Positions 1 through 10,395 of a stretch of DNA of 64,000 bases are shown here, piece after piece. The stretch comes from Platanthera guangdongensis. Lineage: Eukaryota > Streptophyta > Magnoliopsida > Asparagales > Orchidaceae. The stretch is from positions 116,269,314 through 116,333,313 of the forward strand of contig CM077160.1 in assembly GCA_039583875.1 (NCBI GenBank), written 5' to 3'. Each line of letters opens with the position of its first letter. Position 1 is the stretch's first letter. Both the position numbers and the translations under genes were made by a program. The notes beneath the pieces were generated by a model, which was not told where the DNA came from, searched no databases, and worked only from the letters and a program-made list of their open reading frames with translations.

Positions 1-235
1 GTGTTCCAACATGCACAACCATGAGTGAAAGAACATTACAATAACTAAAAGATTTCTCATACTTAGAGGCATGAGAAAATAATTTCATGAGTTTAAGAAC
101 ACTAGCACTTAAGTATGTAGAATGGATATAAGAATGTTGAACTAAGGAACCAAGCTATTGGGAACTCAAAAAAACATCACACCATGCCTAAATCTGAGTA
201 ACGAAGAAAAATTGGTGAAATAGTGAATTGTCACT

Positions 236-290
236 GTCGTCGGGCGATATCGGGTATCACCGATTGGCGATAGTGCAAAAAATATAAAAA
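236..290. repeat. Element A palindromic unit after pol
   Basis: GGCGATA, TCGGG, then TATCACC occupies 243-261, an inverted repeat with a 5-base loop and one mismatch. It is followed by another GGCGATA half-site. It matches the units in the A LTR and lies just downstream of RNase H, the slot that holds the TCGTCGA array in elements F and G. Confidence 0.7.
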
Positions 291-344
291 AGGTGGCATT
301 AAGTCAAAGGCATCAAATCTAGCAGTTTAGGTGTTTTCTTGTTT

Positions 345-1085
345 AGCTTACTATGGCGATTTATTAGTTTGAATGTCTAGGATTCCTAATTCTAATCTTA
401 ACAATGAAAAACAGGAATCTGAAAGTGGTTTCGTGAAAATATCCGCAAGCTGTGAATCAGTGCTTATAAAATTGACTTTGATCGTATTTTATTTTATGTG
501 TTCTCTTATGAAATGGTGGCGTACGTCAATGTGTTTGGACCTAGAATGATGAACCAGATTATATATTAAGTCAATTGAACTTTTATTATCACACTTTAAT
601 TCAATTGTTTCATGAACAATTCCAAAGTCTTCTAAAGTTTGCTTCATCCATAGAGCTTGTGCACAACAACTGCCTAGTGTCATGTACTCGATCTCAGTGG
701 TGGATAAGACAACAAAATTTTGTTTCCTACTCGACCATGTAATTAGTGAAGGGTCAAGCAAGTGACAGGTGCCACTGGTGCTTTTACGATTTAATGAACA
801 ACCAGCATAATCAGAATCAGAAAAGTCATGTAATATAAAGGTATCATTTTGAGGATACCACAAACCTAACTTAGATGTGCCAATAAAATACCTAAAAATG
901 CGTTTAACTGCTTCTAAATGAGTCTTTTTGGGATTAGCTTGAAATCTAGCACATAAACATACAACGAACATAATGTCATGTCTAGAAGTAGTCAAATACA
1001 ACAGTGATCCTATCATTCCTCTATATAATGTTTGATCTATGGATATTCCACTTTCAACTTTTCCTAACTTTAATGAGACACTCAT
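345..1085 (-). pseudogene. Element A RNase H domain (C-terminal pol)
   Basis: The minus-strand frame encodes copia RNase H: the DSDYAGC block, the STSGTCHLL block, the TTEIEYM block and the tail SKHIDVRHHFIREHIK. Downstream, at about 420-490, the ISTDSQLADIFTKPLS motif typical of the pol C-terminus can still be read, ending near 345 in a short LRLELGILD-like tail. The enzyme would remove the RNA strand during reverse transcription in the cytoplasmic particle. A stop after HIK separates the tail from the main domain. It follows the RT region and leads into the region before the missing 3' LTR. Confidence 0.85.
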
Positions 1086-2104
1086 GGGGGTATTTGCTTG
1101 TTTTAGATTTTCAAACCCAAATCTTTTTAAAACATCATGAATATATTTAGATTATCAAATAAAAATTCCATCATGATTTTGAGTAATTTGAAATCCAAGA
1201 AAATAAGTGAGTTCGCCTACCATGCTCATTTTAAATTCATTTTTCATAATTTCTATAACACAATCACATAATTTTTGATTTGTGGATCCAAAAATAGTGG
1301 CATTAACATATATTTGTAAAACTATAAGATCATCATTAATATGTTCAACAAATAGAGTACAATCAACACTACCCGTTTTGTAACCATTTTTTAATAAATA
1401 AATAGTCAATCAATCATACCATGCTCGGGTGCTTGTTTCAAACCATAAAGAGTTTTTTCTAATTTAAAAACATGATCAGGAAATTTAAAATCAACAAAGG
1501 CTGAAGGTTGTTCTACATAAACCTCCTCCTTAATATACCTGTTAAGAAAAGCAGTTTTAACATTCATTTGAAATAGTTTAAACTTTTTAAAACTAGCAAA
1601 TGCAAGAAATATTCTAATTGATTTTAAACATGCTATGGGTGCAAAGATTTCATCAAAATCTATTATTTCTATTTGTGAATAACATTTTGCTACGAGTCTA
1701 ACTTTGTTCCTAGTGACCCTAGATTCATTATCTAGTTTATTTTTAAAAATCCACTTAACCCCTACAACATGATGATTTGAAGGCCTTTCTACTAACTTCC
1801 AAACCTTATTGCATTCAAATTGATTAAGCTCGTCATTCATAGCTAAAAACCAAGAATTATCATTTAAAGCAGCTTCAACAATTTTAGGTTCTATATCAGA
1901 AATAAAGCACATATTAGAGAAAAGCTCACGTACGGATGAACGAGTACTTACCCCTCTTGACGGTTCTCCAATAACCAAATCTTGGGTATGATCTTTTGAT
2001 AATCTTAGTTCACTTGGAGGCACATATTCTTGCTCTTCTTCTTCTTTTTCTTGTTCGACTCCTTTTTCTTTATCTTTGTCTCCAAGGGTTTCATCATCAT
2101 CCAA
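1086..2104 (-). pseudogene. Element A reverse transcriptase
   Basis: The region from 2104 down to 1406 reads the start of copia RT: ELNQFECNKVWKLVERP, the GVKWIFKNKLD block, [18 protein letters not shown] and LYGLKQAP. After a frame break near 1410 a second frame (1155-1409) continues. There the catalytic YVDD box reads YVNA, so both the frame and the active-site aspartates are lost. The EYVPPSELRLSKDH stretch upstream is the usual low-complexity linker between integrase and RT. Confidence 0.85.
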
Positions 2105-2148
2105 CCTTTGTAGAGGGAGAACTCTTCATCTTTACCTGTATTATTAGC

Positions 2149-3120
2149 TTATACACAAGGGAAAAACTCATTAAATTTAACATGTATAGATTCTTCAACC
2201 ATTTTAATCCTTTTGTTGTAAACTCTATAAGCTTTGCTCGTTGAAGAATAGACAATAAAAATGCCTTCATCACACTTTTCTTCAAATTTGCCTAAATTAT
2301 CCTTAGTGTTCAAAACAAAACATTTACAACCAAAAAATTTAAAATAAGACACGTTTGGTTTCTTTTGAAAATATAGCTCATAAGGTATTAATTTTAAGAG
2401 AGGTCGAAGCATAATATGATTAATAACATAACAAGCAGTACTAACAGTTTCGGCCCAAAACGATCTGGGTAATTTGTATTCAGATAGAATAGTGCGAGCT
2501 AGTTCTTGTAAAGCTCTATTTTTCCTCTCTACCACACCATTTTGTTGAGGTGTACGAGTAGCAGAAAATTCATGTTTAATTCCTAACTCATTGCAAAAAA
2601 AAACAAATTTTTCATTATCAAATTCACCTCCATGATTTGAACGAATGCATTTTATTTTTAACTCTAGTTCGTTTTGAACACGTATACATAATTTGGAAAA
2701 TTCTAAAAACGCATCAGGTTTAGACGTTAAGAAAATTGTCCAACTTAATCGAGAGAAATCATCAATCAAAACAAAAGTGTATTTTCTACCACCTAGAATT
2801 AGTTTACTAACAGGACCAAAACAAATCCATATGTATTAATTCTAAAGGCCTAGTGGTGGAAACGACATTTTTACTTTTAAATGAAGACTTTGAAAATTTT
2901 CCTTTTTGATATGGTGAACATAAAGACGATAAATTTTCATGCAAAAAGGTAAACCTTTAATAAGTTTGTTTTGAGATAATTTTATAATTAGCTTGGAACT
3001 AGAATGTCCAAGACGTCTATGCCACAAATCTAACTCCTCATTTTTTGATATAAAACACTTTAATGAAAATGTGACAAATCATTTAATCTAATCATGTTGA
3101 CATTTTGAAACCTAGGAGCA
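2149..3120 (-). pseudogene. Element A integrase with pre-integrase zinc region
   Basis: The frame 2149-2769 carries the catalytic core: the MIDDFSRLSWTIFL start, SNHGGEFDNEKF with the second acidic residue, and TRTPQQNGVVERKNR with the glutamate. These are the DDE signatures of copia integrase, which inserts the cDNA into nuclear DNA. Upstream at 2842-3027 MWHRRLGHSSSKL is the GAG-pre-integrase histidine block. Several frame breaks lie between the pieces (near 2770-2840 and 3030). The SFWAETVSTACYVIN block follows the core as expected. Confidence 0.85.
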
Positions 3121-3430
3121 GTAATAACAGTATCATTTGTTTTGGAGTTAATAATTTTGCATAAGTTTGAAGATGAGTCAAATAAGACATTTAAGCCAAC
3201 ATCACATAACTAACTTATAGAGATTAAATTATGCTTCAAACTTTTGACATACAAAACATTTGAGATAGTAAATGATTTGTTACCTACTACTCCAATGCCA
3301 ATGATTTTTTCCTTTCTCGTTGTCACCAAAAGTAACCACTCCTCCTTCCTTCATCTCTAGGCTAAGGAACTCTGATTTATTGCCCGTCATGTGCTTGGAA
3401 CACCATGAGTCCAAGTACCACACGTCTTCT
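3121..3430 (-). pseudogene. Element A aspartic protease remnant
   Basis: At about 3373-3425 the minus strand reads VWYLDSWCSKHMTGNKSEF. Copia proteases have WYLDSGCSKHMTG here, with Asp-Ser-Gly as the active site. The glycine is replaced by tryptophan, so catalysis is probably lost. It lies between the gag tail and the pre-integrase block as expected. Confidence 0.75.
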
Positions 3431-3563
3431 TTGTCCTTAGCCTGCCAACACACCTAGAAAGAGGATGAGAGTTAAGATCCAGTTACCCAAGTGGTTCCTC
3501 CCATAGAAAAGGTGGAAGCCTTAGGTACCTAGATTTGTTAACAGAACAGTGTCCCGTCTTCTT

Positions 3564-3608
3564 ACAAGTGTGTGTTGCGTGACCAAACTTATAACTTTTG
3601 GCACACTT
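3564..3608 (-). pseudogene. Degraded second zinc knuckle of element A
   Basis: On the minus strand CAKSYKFGHATHTC can be read, which fits C-x2-C-x4-H-x4-C except that the second Cys is Ser. It lies between the coiled-coil part of gag and the protease. The main CCHC knuckle is further upstream in gag, so this would be a second one. Moderate support only, because the frame around it is broken. Confidence 0.5.
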
Positions 3609-3646
3609 GATGAAAGAAGTCGACAGATTTTTAAAGTAAATTTTGA

Positions 3647-5410
3647 TCACTTACTAGAAGCTACATGGACAGTAGTTTTATTATTTTTAATTTGGAAACA
3701 CGATTTTCTGGACTTTTTCTTATCGCCGACGACAGTGGATGTTGCCGGGCGATAGTGTTTAGGTGAGTATCCAAGTCCGAATTTTTCAGAACCATAGTAC
3801 TGGTTTGCCAAAATCATATTTAGTGATTTTTGGACCACTCCAAATTTGTTAGTGGCCATTTCTAAATCACGGACTTGTCCCCTTAATACATTATTTTCGG
3901 CAACAATGGTGTCGCATCAGTTTGCGAAAGACTTCCTGCTGCCTTCCACTTGAGATTGAGAAAACTTTAGAGATCTCTCTAAGGTCTCTTTCTCTCTTAT
4001 AAGAGTTTCATCCCGAGTCTGAGTTTTAGAGAGATCTTTATCAAGCTCTAGTATCTTTGTCAAGGAGGGACAATCCTCTTGACATGTCGCTTTCTCCTTT
4101 CCAAGTACTTTTACTTCATTTTTTAATTTTTTATTTTCTTTTACGAACAATTTATTTTTATATTTAATCAATTGATTTTCATCCAGTTTTTTATCTAAAT
4201 ATTTGCCGGTTCTCAAAAATTTAGAATATAAATCATCATAAGTTTCAGGAGTTACCTTAGTGTCGCTGTAGACACTACTTCCTTCATCATGTGACGAAAC
4301 GCTCTTTCCCATCAAGCACATGTTGGCCTCCTCTTCAGTTTCTGATCCTGAAGTGCTTGATTCCTCAGAAGTGGCTTCATCCCATGTTTCTGCCTTCAGA
4401 ACTTTCTTCTTATCTTTCTTTCTGTGCCGCTTCTCCTTCAACTCTTTCAGATACTTTGGGCACTTGCTTTTTATGTGGACAATTCTCCTACAATGATAGC
4501 ATTCAGGTGGTGGTCTATCTTCATCATCCCCTCCATCAGCTTGGGCTTTTCCTTTCCTATTCCCAGATTCTTGCTTCGTGAAGAATTTTCTGAAAGAATT
4601 TCTTCTTTCAGGATTTCTCATGAATTTCCTGAATTTCTTCACAAACAGGCTTTCTTCATCTCCATTGTCACTTTCATTGGACTCACTTTCCTCTTCCTTC
4701 TTGGACTTCAATGCCAAAGCTTTCTTTCTTGGCTCCAGGCTATACTCTTGTTGTTGAATCCTCAACTCTACTTCATGGGTTTTTAAGTTGCCTATTAGAT
4801 TCTCAATTTGGAGAGACTTTAGATCGTGTGACTCCGAGATGACAGTCATTTTTGGATTAAACTTTGGGGGAAGCGATCTAACTATTTTTCTCACCAAATC
4901 TCCATTTTAGAAATTCTTCCCTAGAATCCTTGAGTCATTTACTATCTTGCTGAACCTTTTGTACATGGAGTCTACATTCTCATCAATCTCCATTTTGAAC
5001 TTCTCAAACTCTGATTCTAATTGGGAAAGCTTCGAGTCCTTTACCTACGGTGTACCTTCATGAGTAACTTCAAGAAGATTCCATATATCATATGCAGTAT
5101 CATATTCACAAACACGATTAAATTCAGCCGTATCTAACACACAAAATAATGCGTTCGTTGCCTTAGCGTTATTTTTACAGCAAAGCTTATCAGCTTCATC
5201 CCATTTATCCTTGGGTTTTTTCATTGAGACACTTCCTACCGCAGTTATAGGAGCAGTGTAGCATGTTTCTACCATGCCCCAAACATCGATGTCTAGTGCT
5301 ATTAGAAAACATCGTATTCGAGCTTTCCAATAGTTGTAGTCAGTGCCCGTAAATAAAGGAGGTCTACTTATACCTTGCCCCTCAGAAAACGCGTGAGTGT
5401 TTTGCGCCAT
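3647..5410 (-). pseudogene. Element A gag (capsid and nucleocapsid)
   Basis: The gene starts at 5410 with MAQNTHAFSEGQGISRPPLF and the TDYNYWKARIRCFL capsid block. It is broken by a stop and frame change at 4898-5044, then runs from 4897 (VRKIVRSLPPKFNPK, QIENLIGNLKTHE). A CCHC-like knuckle reads CYHCRRIVHIKSKC, with Val where the usual Gly is. It is followed by acidic Ser/Glu stretches, a MCLMG block and a Lys/Glu-rich coiled coil to about 3917. The end at 3647-3859 includes HYRPATSTVVGDKKK, which encodes a palindromic unit. This long coiled-coil gag is typical of Sireviruses. Confidence 0.85.
3724..3757. repeat. Element A palindromic units inside gag-protease coding region
   Basis: TTATCGCCGACGACAGTGG followed by GGGCGATAGTG brings the same TATCGCC and GGCGATA half-sites found in the A LTR into coding sequence between gag and protease. 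This is the slot that holds the TCGTCGA units in elements E, F and G. Confidence 0.65.
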
Positions 5411-5446
5411 TACTCCCGGTGGTGAAACCGATTTTGGAGTAACGTC

Positions 5447-5458
5447 GCTCTGATACCA
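5447..5458 (-). other. Primer binding site, element A
   Basis: On the minus strand TGGTATCAGAGC lies two bases downstream of the LTR end. It is the complement of the 3' end of initiator Met-tRNA, the usual primer of plant copia elements. Confidence 0.9.
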
Positions 5459-6170
5459 AATGTTGGATCTTACGGCACCCTTAGGGGGGGGGGGGGTGAA
5501 TAACGGTTCTTTAAATTTTTCTTAAATTCAGACAAATTACTTGATTAATAAAAACAATATAATTATAGAATGAAAATGAATACTAGCTAAAACAACAATG
5601 ATATATTTCAAAAGTGATAAATTGAATACAAAGTATCTCTATAGAGCTAGAGACAAAGGCTCATGAAACAAATAATTTACATGAGTTTTCGCCGATTCTT
5701 CTGCCAAGAACCGGCAAGCCAAAGCGTATCTCTTCCTAGATCTTGCTACTAGCCCCCTAGATCTAATCACGTTCTAGACGTTGCACACAAGACAACGATT
5801 TCTTCCTAAGCCGCACAAGGACTTGGACGACACTCACAAGGAGGCGATTCTCTCCTAAGACACACAAGGATCTAGATGACACGCACAAGGCTGCGATTTT
5901 CCCTCTCAATTACAATGAGAAAATAATATTAACATGAACAAAATAAATTGAACACTTTATGCTAGACACTCCCTTCAAACAATGCGCTGAAGATGCCGAT
6001 GAATCCTTGCTAGAGTTACTTCAAATGTTGCGAACGTGCCGTCAATATTTCGCGCTTTGGCCTTCTTGAGAGTGTGGAGTATCTCTGATATCTGGAGCTC
6101 TCTGAATCGTCTTTACAGGAAAGTACACTCTAGGTAATCAAAATTCGTGATTTCCACAAGAAATTGAATG

Positions 6171-6180
6171 GCTTTTATAT
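6171..6180 (-). promoter_or_regulatory. TATA box of element A LTR
   Basis: Minus-strand ATATAAAAGC, inside the LTR upstream of U5. It sits right beside the palindromic array. Confidence 0.6.
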
Positions 6181-6450
6181 TCTGGCGATATCGCCTAGCG
6201 ATACTGGGTATCGCCACCTAGCGATATCGGTAACTGCTGTCACGTGTCCCACGAATTCCTCAATTTTGCATCGCAGATACGTCGAGCGTAGAACGTGCAC
6301 TATCGTCTGGCGATACTGGATATCGCCGTCTGGCAATAGTGATGTAACAGATGCCACGTCGCCCAGGAGCTTCGTCGAGCGTCGAACGAAAATGCATCGA
6401 GTGGCGCGATCACCTGTCGATGTTACTCAATATCGCCTGGCGATATCTCC
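6181..6450. repeat. GGCGATA/TATCGCC palindrome array in A LTR
   Basis: Several units of GGCGATA-N5-TATCGCC (for example 6309-6327, loop CTGGA) and overlapping GGCGATATCGCC forms recur with about 50-120 bases between them. The related words CGTCGAGCGTAGAACG and CGTCGAGCGTCGAACG lie at about 6278 and 6373. Confidence 0.8.
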
Positions 6451-6619
6451 TGAGCTCAATTCTGATCCGATTCATCACCAAAAGACATTAAAGATAGACC
6501 TGTGATATCTGCACACCAAAAACACCCAAAAATCAAATACAAACAATATTTGTTATTAGCAAACCAGGAAGCGTGAAATGCATGCTCTAACATCTTTTAG
6601 TATCTTCCTAAAATCACTC

Positions 6620-7140
6620 ACATCACAAATCAGCTCAGCAACCTTGGAGTACACATCCCAGAAAATGAGATAGTGGTCGAGGTGCTAAGAAGTCAGCCTA
6701 AGAATTATGAATATGTCGTGGCAGCCATAGAGAGGAGTAATGATCTTGACACTCTCTCTATTGCTGCCTGATGGGGAAGATTCATTCACACAAGGATAGA
6801 ATGAAGTGATACTCCCCTTCTGTTGATCGTGCTTTTCAGTCTAAAATGAAATTGGGAAATACTGAATGACAACAAAAAAAATGTTGGTCCCCATGGCTCA
6901 CACTAGAAACAGCCCAGGAATCATCACCAAAAAGTCCGGAGCAAGCCATCTGAAGGGTGCTTTAAAGCCAATCAGTCAAACAACTTTTGCTCACTATTCC
7001 ACTATAACCACGCATGGGGCAGCTTCTCCGGTGGCTTGAATCTAAAAGTCACATGTTCGAATTGTTGGTGCAAATTTGGTCACCTAAGTTCTTCCATGCA
7101 CAAAACACTGGGGAGTTCAATGGAGAGGACAACAACGGCA
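6620..7140 (+). pseudogene. Decayed copia gag fragment
   Basis: The plus strand reads a gag segment: QLSNLGVHIPENEIVVEVLRS, then PKNYEYVVAAIERSNDLDTLS, ended by a stop at about 6770. This matches the conserved capsid C-terminal region of copia gag (the LRSLPPKFD...AIEESKDLSTLS type). At 7040-7110, in a shifted frame, CSNCWCKFGHLSSSMH resembles a broken CCHC knuckle. No LTR of its own was recognised. It faces opposite to elements A and B and belongs to an older insertion. Confidence 0.6.
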
Positions 7141-7210
7141 ACCAGCCAGTTACTAGCCTTGTAGGTGGTTGGGAGGACAGAAGGGAATCACAGAAAAGGA
7201 GGTGTCGCTG

Positions 7211-7798
7211 AGTGTGGCGAGCACCAGATTTGACCCACCGCGGTGAATGACTCTCTTGCGAAGGGCCTCTTGATTGTTTGAAAAGAGGTTACAAAGGTGG
7301 TAGCGAGTACCAGCGAGTACAAGAGAGGAAAAAGAGAAACGACTAGCAAGCACCAAACTCAGGGTCCGCACCTACAACTGGGTAGGTTCTATCTTGGTTC
7401 GCGGTACCCCCCTTCATGCGCCTCTGGTCCCTATTTATAACGGAGGTTAGGCTTCCTGAATGGTTATCGAAATGCCAGGAATTTAATTCCTTACTAGATA
7501 CAACATTAAATTCACAGCCGCCCGAGATACATGAAGAGTCGGTCGGAGGAGAGTTGAGAGAAGAGACCGCATATGCAGTTTCTGTGGAGGAGAGTCCGTT
7601 GAGGCTCTTGGTGAGAATCCGGCGCGGCCGTGTTGATTACCCGCGATCGAGCTCCCCTGGGAGATGTACTCCCTGCCGACCGCTCGCGACCGGGCCCACG
7701 ACCTCCTGTATAGTGCTCGCGGATGCCTGGAGTGTCAACTCTCCTATCATACCTGACTCTGTCTAATGTTGTCCCTTGCCATATGATTTGGGTTAACA
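7211..7798 (-). repeat. Possible solo LTR or LTR fragment
   Basis: Minus-strand TGTTAACCC at 7798 could be an LTR start, and TATAAATAGGGACC at about 7424-7437 is a good TATA box some 360 bases further in. Composition is GC-richer than the flanks. No matching second copy, primer site or clear target duplication was found, so the boundaries are guesses. It may be a gypsy LTR. Confidence 0.3.
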
Positions 7799-8743
7799 CT
7801 TGAAGTATAGGTTAATGTTATGAAATGCAAACTTCATTGGTGGTTTATGTTATATAATGTAAACTTCAGAGGAGGTTTATGTATTTCAAAAATAAGATAT
7901 GTGCAACCTGTAATTATGCAAACTTCTAGGGAAAGTTTTGTTAAATATTAATTAAGATATATGGCAAAACAAAAGCATAAACCACTTGGACTCGGAACAA
8001 TCATATTGGGTTGGAAGTTGGGGAAGTAAGTAAGTTCAGAAAAAACACTGTAAAACACAAGTTGAGCTGCAGGAAATCAACAATGCAGGTTTGCGGAGGG
8101 AAGCAGAACAAACGAGACAAAATCAAAGGATAGGATGGGGGAAACCCTCAGGTTGAAAATACAAAGCAGATGATGAAGAGGGAATTAGGCTTTCAGTATT
8201 ATATGTTTATGTTTTTTGGGGCAACATGTATAAATAAGAAAAGGGGAGGTACGAAAGCTATAGGAAATAGAAGGGCCGAGAACTGACTTGGTAGGGAAGG
8301 AAACAACTGTAGAAAGAAGAAGAAAAATAGCGTTGAAGCTACAGTAAAACAGTAGTATTTAGTGGAAACTGCCCAGAAAGCCGTGGAAACAAGAAAACTA
8401 AAAGCAAGAATTAAAAACTTGCAAACGTAGTTTTTTTCTTTTTCCTATATATTTTCCAACTAAAGAGTTAATAAAAATGAGGAAAGTAAGAGAGCCAGAC
8501 TGCCTGTAATCAAGCATCACAAAGATAGTACTGAGAGATACAGTATGAGTATGAACAAATTAAAAAAAAAATCTATTCCTCTATCATTCACTTGTCAGTT
8601 TTGGCAGCTAGTTCACAGAAGTCATCTAAGGCTCCAAAAGATCTGAGGTAGACTAAAATTAGGGTTGTAGTTTTAAAACATGTGATCTCTCTAAATATTT
8701 TTGGCGCGAAGAAACCCCACGAACTATTTTAAACGAACAAAAC
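7799..8743. other. Unassigned AT-rich stretch left of element B
   Basis: I see no coding potential. At about 7825-7945 three imperfect copies of a GCAAACTTC...GGTTTATGT motif occur in tandem-like order. The remainder is AT-rich, purine-rich DNA. It is the target in which element B sits. Confidence 0.4.
8739..8743. repeat. Target site duplication of element B, left copy
   Basis: AAAAC directly before the left LTR. It is identical to 16262-16266 after the right LTR. Confidence 0.9.
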
Positions 8744-8979
8744 TATTAAATTTTCTCAAAGTGGTCAGCAAGATAGCCCAAACCCCAAATTAATATTCTC
8801 GGCACTACCCAGTTCACACTTTGATCAAGCGGAAACTCAAGGAACAAGGTTAACACCAACAACCAATGGAAGCACAAGCAGATCTTTTATTCATTTACAC
8901 TTCTTTACAAGGCGAGATATACGTAGCGAGACATGATTTCGCTAGTATACAAGCTACAACAGAAATCACAAAAATAAGC

Positions 8980-10380
8980 CGGGCGGACAGCACTGGAAAC
9001 CGCCGAGACCGCCAAGTCGCCAAGTCCACCGAAGCCGCCCGAGCTGAAGCTGCAATCCGCCGAATAGACACGGAGTCCGCCGAAGCCGTGAGGCCGCGCG
9101 GACACACCGTTATTCACCTACTACTGAAGAACTGAGGAACAGATCGCCTACCCGCCTGAAACTGGCAGACAGGTTATTGGAACTTGGCAAAGTTGAAGCA
9201 GATAACTTACAAGCCGCAGAGCGATCTGCTGAGACCGCAGCACCGCACACTTCCAAGTACTTGACCGAAGTCAAAGCCAAACTCCTGGCTCCTTGAAGCT
9301 ACCCGCGCGACCTGCACACAGCAACAGTAAACTCTGAATCAATCCGCACGGACAGAAACCTGAGACCGCAGCACCGCACCGAGCCCCACTTACTATTCAC
9401 TCCGTTACTATAGACGTGCCGGGGGGTTCTATTTATAGGCGAGGTGAGGAGTGTGGTCACCGCCCTAGTGGATAGAAACACCACCCCAGCCCGCGCGGTA
9501 GCAAAACATCCATCCGCTGAGTCCGCAAAGACTTAGCCGGAAACCAAGGAAGAACCCGCCAGCAGCAAGGCACCTTTGGGCAAACTCTCATTATTTTGCC
9601 CAAGCTATTCGGACAAGCCACCAACCCGCATAGCCTCCAAACACTGCAGGACAACAACCCCCTTCAGTGACTATCCGCACAAACAAGAGGAAGTCCGCAT
9701 ACTACCAGAGCAACGCCTCCATCCGCCACAAGCCCACGACCAAAGGCAGTCCGCCCGGTCAACAACGGACTCGGCGGGTACTGCGGATACCCTGGTCTTG
9801 CCACAGAGTGTGACCAAGTCCAGAATCACCAAAGGGCCTAACACGAGCTCGACGGACATAGCTCCGTCTGCCAACCGTCCAAGCAGGTCGCCACACTCTT
9901 TCTGAGTCAAGGCAGAGTCCGCCACAACCTCGCACAACTGTCCAAACAAGAGACCATCTGCCGGACTCCACACACCAGTCCGCCACAGCTACAGCAGTGC
10001 TGTACTACCAGAGCTCGGCAAGGCCACAACCAAACTCCTAAGGCCAGTCCGCAACAGCAGACACCGCAGACACGCCAGTCCGCAAGCCTCCCGCGGACAG
10101 GACCCAGTCCGCCGAATAACACTAGCTTGCAACACGGCCATTGAGCAACGTACACCAGTCCGCGAACCTTTATTCGCTCAGGCCGCTCCTTGGCTAAACT
10201 AGCAAGACAGCCAACGCCCTATCGCATAAAACAGTCCTCCTAGGCTGCGGACATAGTCCGCACAACCCGCTCAAAAGAACAACAAGCTTCCACTAGACCT
10301 ATCACTAGGCCGCATAACAGCAGTCCGCCCAGTCCGCCGGCAATGTCCACTCAGGCCGCCCGGCTTGCCCATCGTCCACT
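8980..10380. repeat. GTCCGC/GCGGAC word array in B 3' LTR
   Basis: The words GTCCGC and GCGGAC recur many times, often facing each other, for example GTCCGC-AAGCCTCCC-GCGGAC at 10078-10098 followed by an 8-base loop and GTCCGC. Spacing is looser than in the other families. Confidence 0.75.
9429..9438 (-). promoter_or_regulatory. TATA box of element B 3' LTR
   Basis: Minus-strand CTATAAATAG. The same sequence occurs at 15281-15290 in the other LTR. Confidence 0.7.
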
Positions 10381-10395
10381 TCCACTTCACAAATT

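Larger units (their letters stand above)
1..6592 (-). mobile_element. Element A: Sirevirus-type Ty1/copia retrotransposon, 3' end off the window
   Basis: On the minus strand the order is 5' LTR (5461-6592), Met-tRNA primer site, gag, protease, integrase, reverse transcriptase, RNase H. This is the Ty1/copia order. The gag has a CCHC knuckle followed by a long charged coiled coil, as in Sireviruses. The 3' LTR is not seen; positions 1-345 are the untranslated stretch after RNase H. All frames are broken, so it is a dead copy. The right flank starts at 6593; the target duplication cannot be checked because the other end is missing. Confidence 0.9.
5461..6592 (-). repeat. Element A 5' LTR
   Basis: The plus-strand edges are TGTTGGATCT and GCTCTAACA, giving TG...CA ends with a short terminal inverted repeat. 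The left edge abuts the primer site. A TATA box is at 6171-6180 and an array of GGCGATA/TATCGCC palindromes at 6181-6450. A G-tract followed by TGAATA (about 5484-5503) is the Sirevirus-like C-tract near the U5 end. Boundaries are inferred from one copy only. Confidence 0.85.

Noticed and set aside
5447..5458. tRNA-like matches next to LTRs
   Set aside because: Only 12-13 bases match initiator Met-tRNA. They are primer binding sites, not tRNA genes.
9576..9905. Open frames on both strands inside the B LTRs (also 15428-15757 and others)
   Set aside because: GC-rich LTR array sequence gives long chance frames on both strands. They overlap each other and match no family I know.
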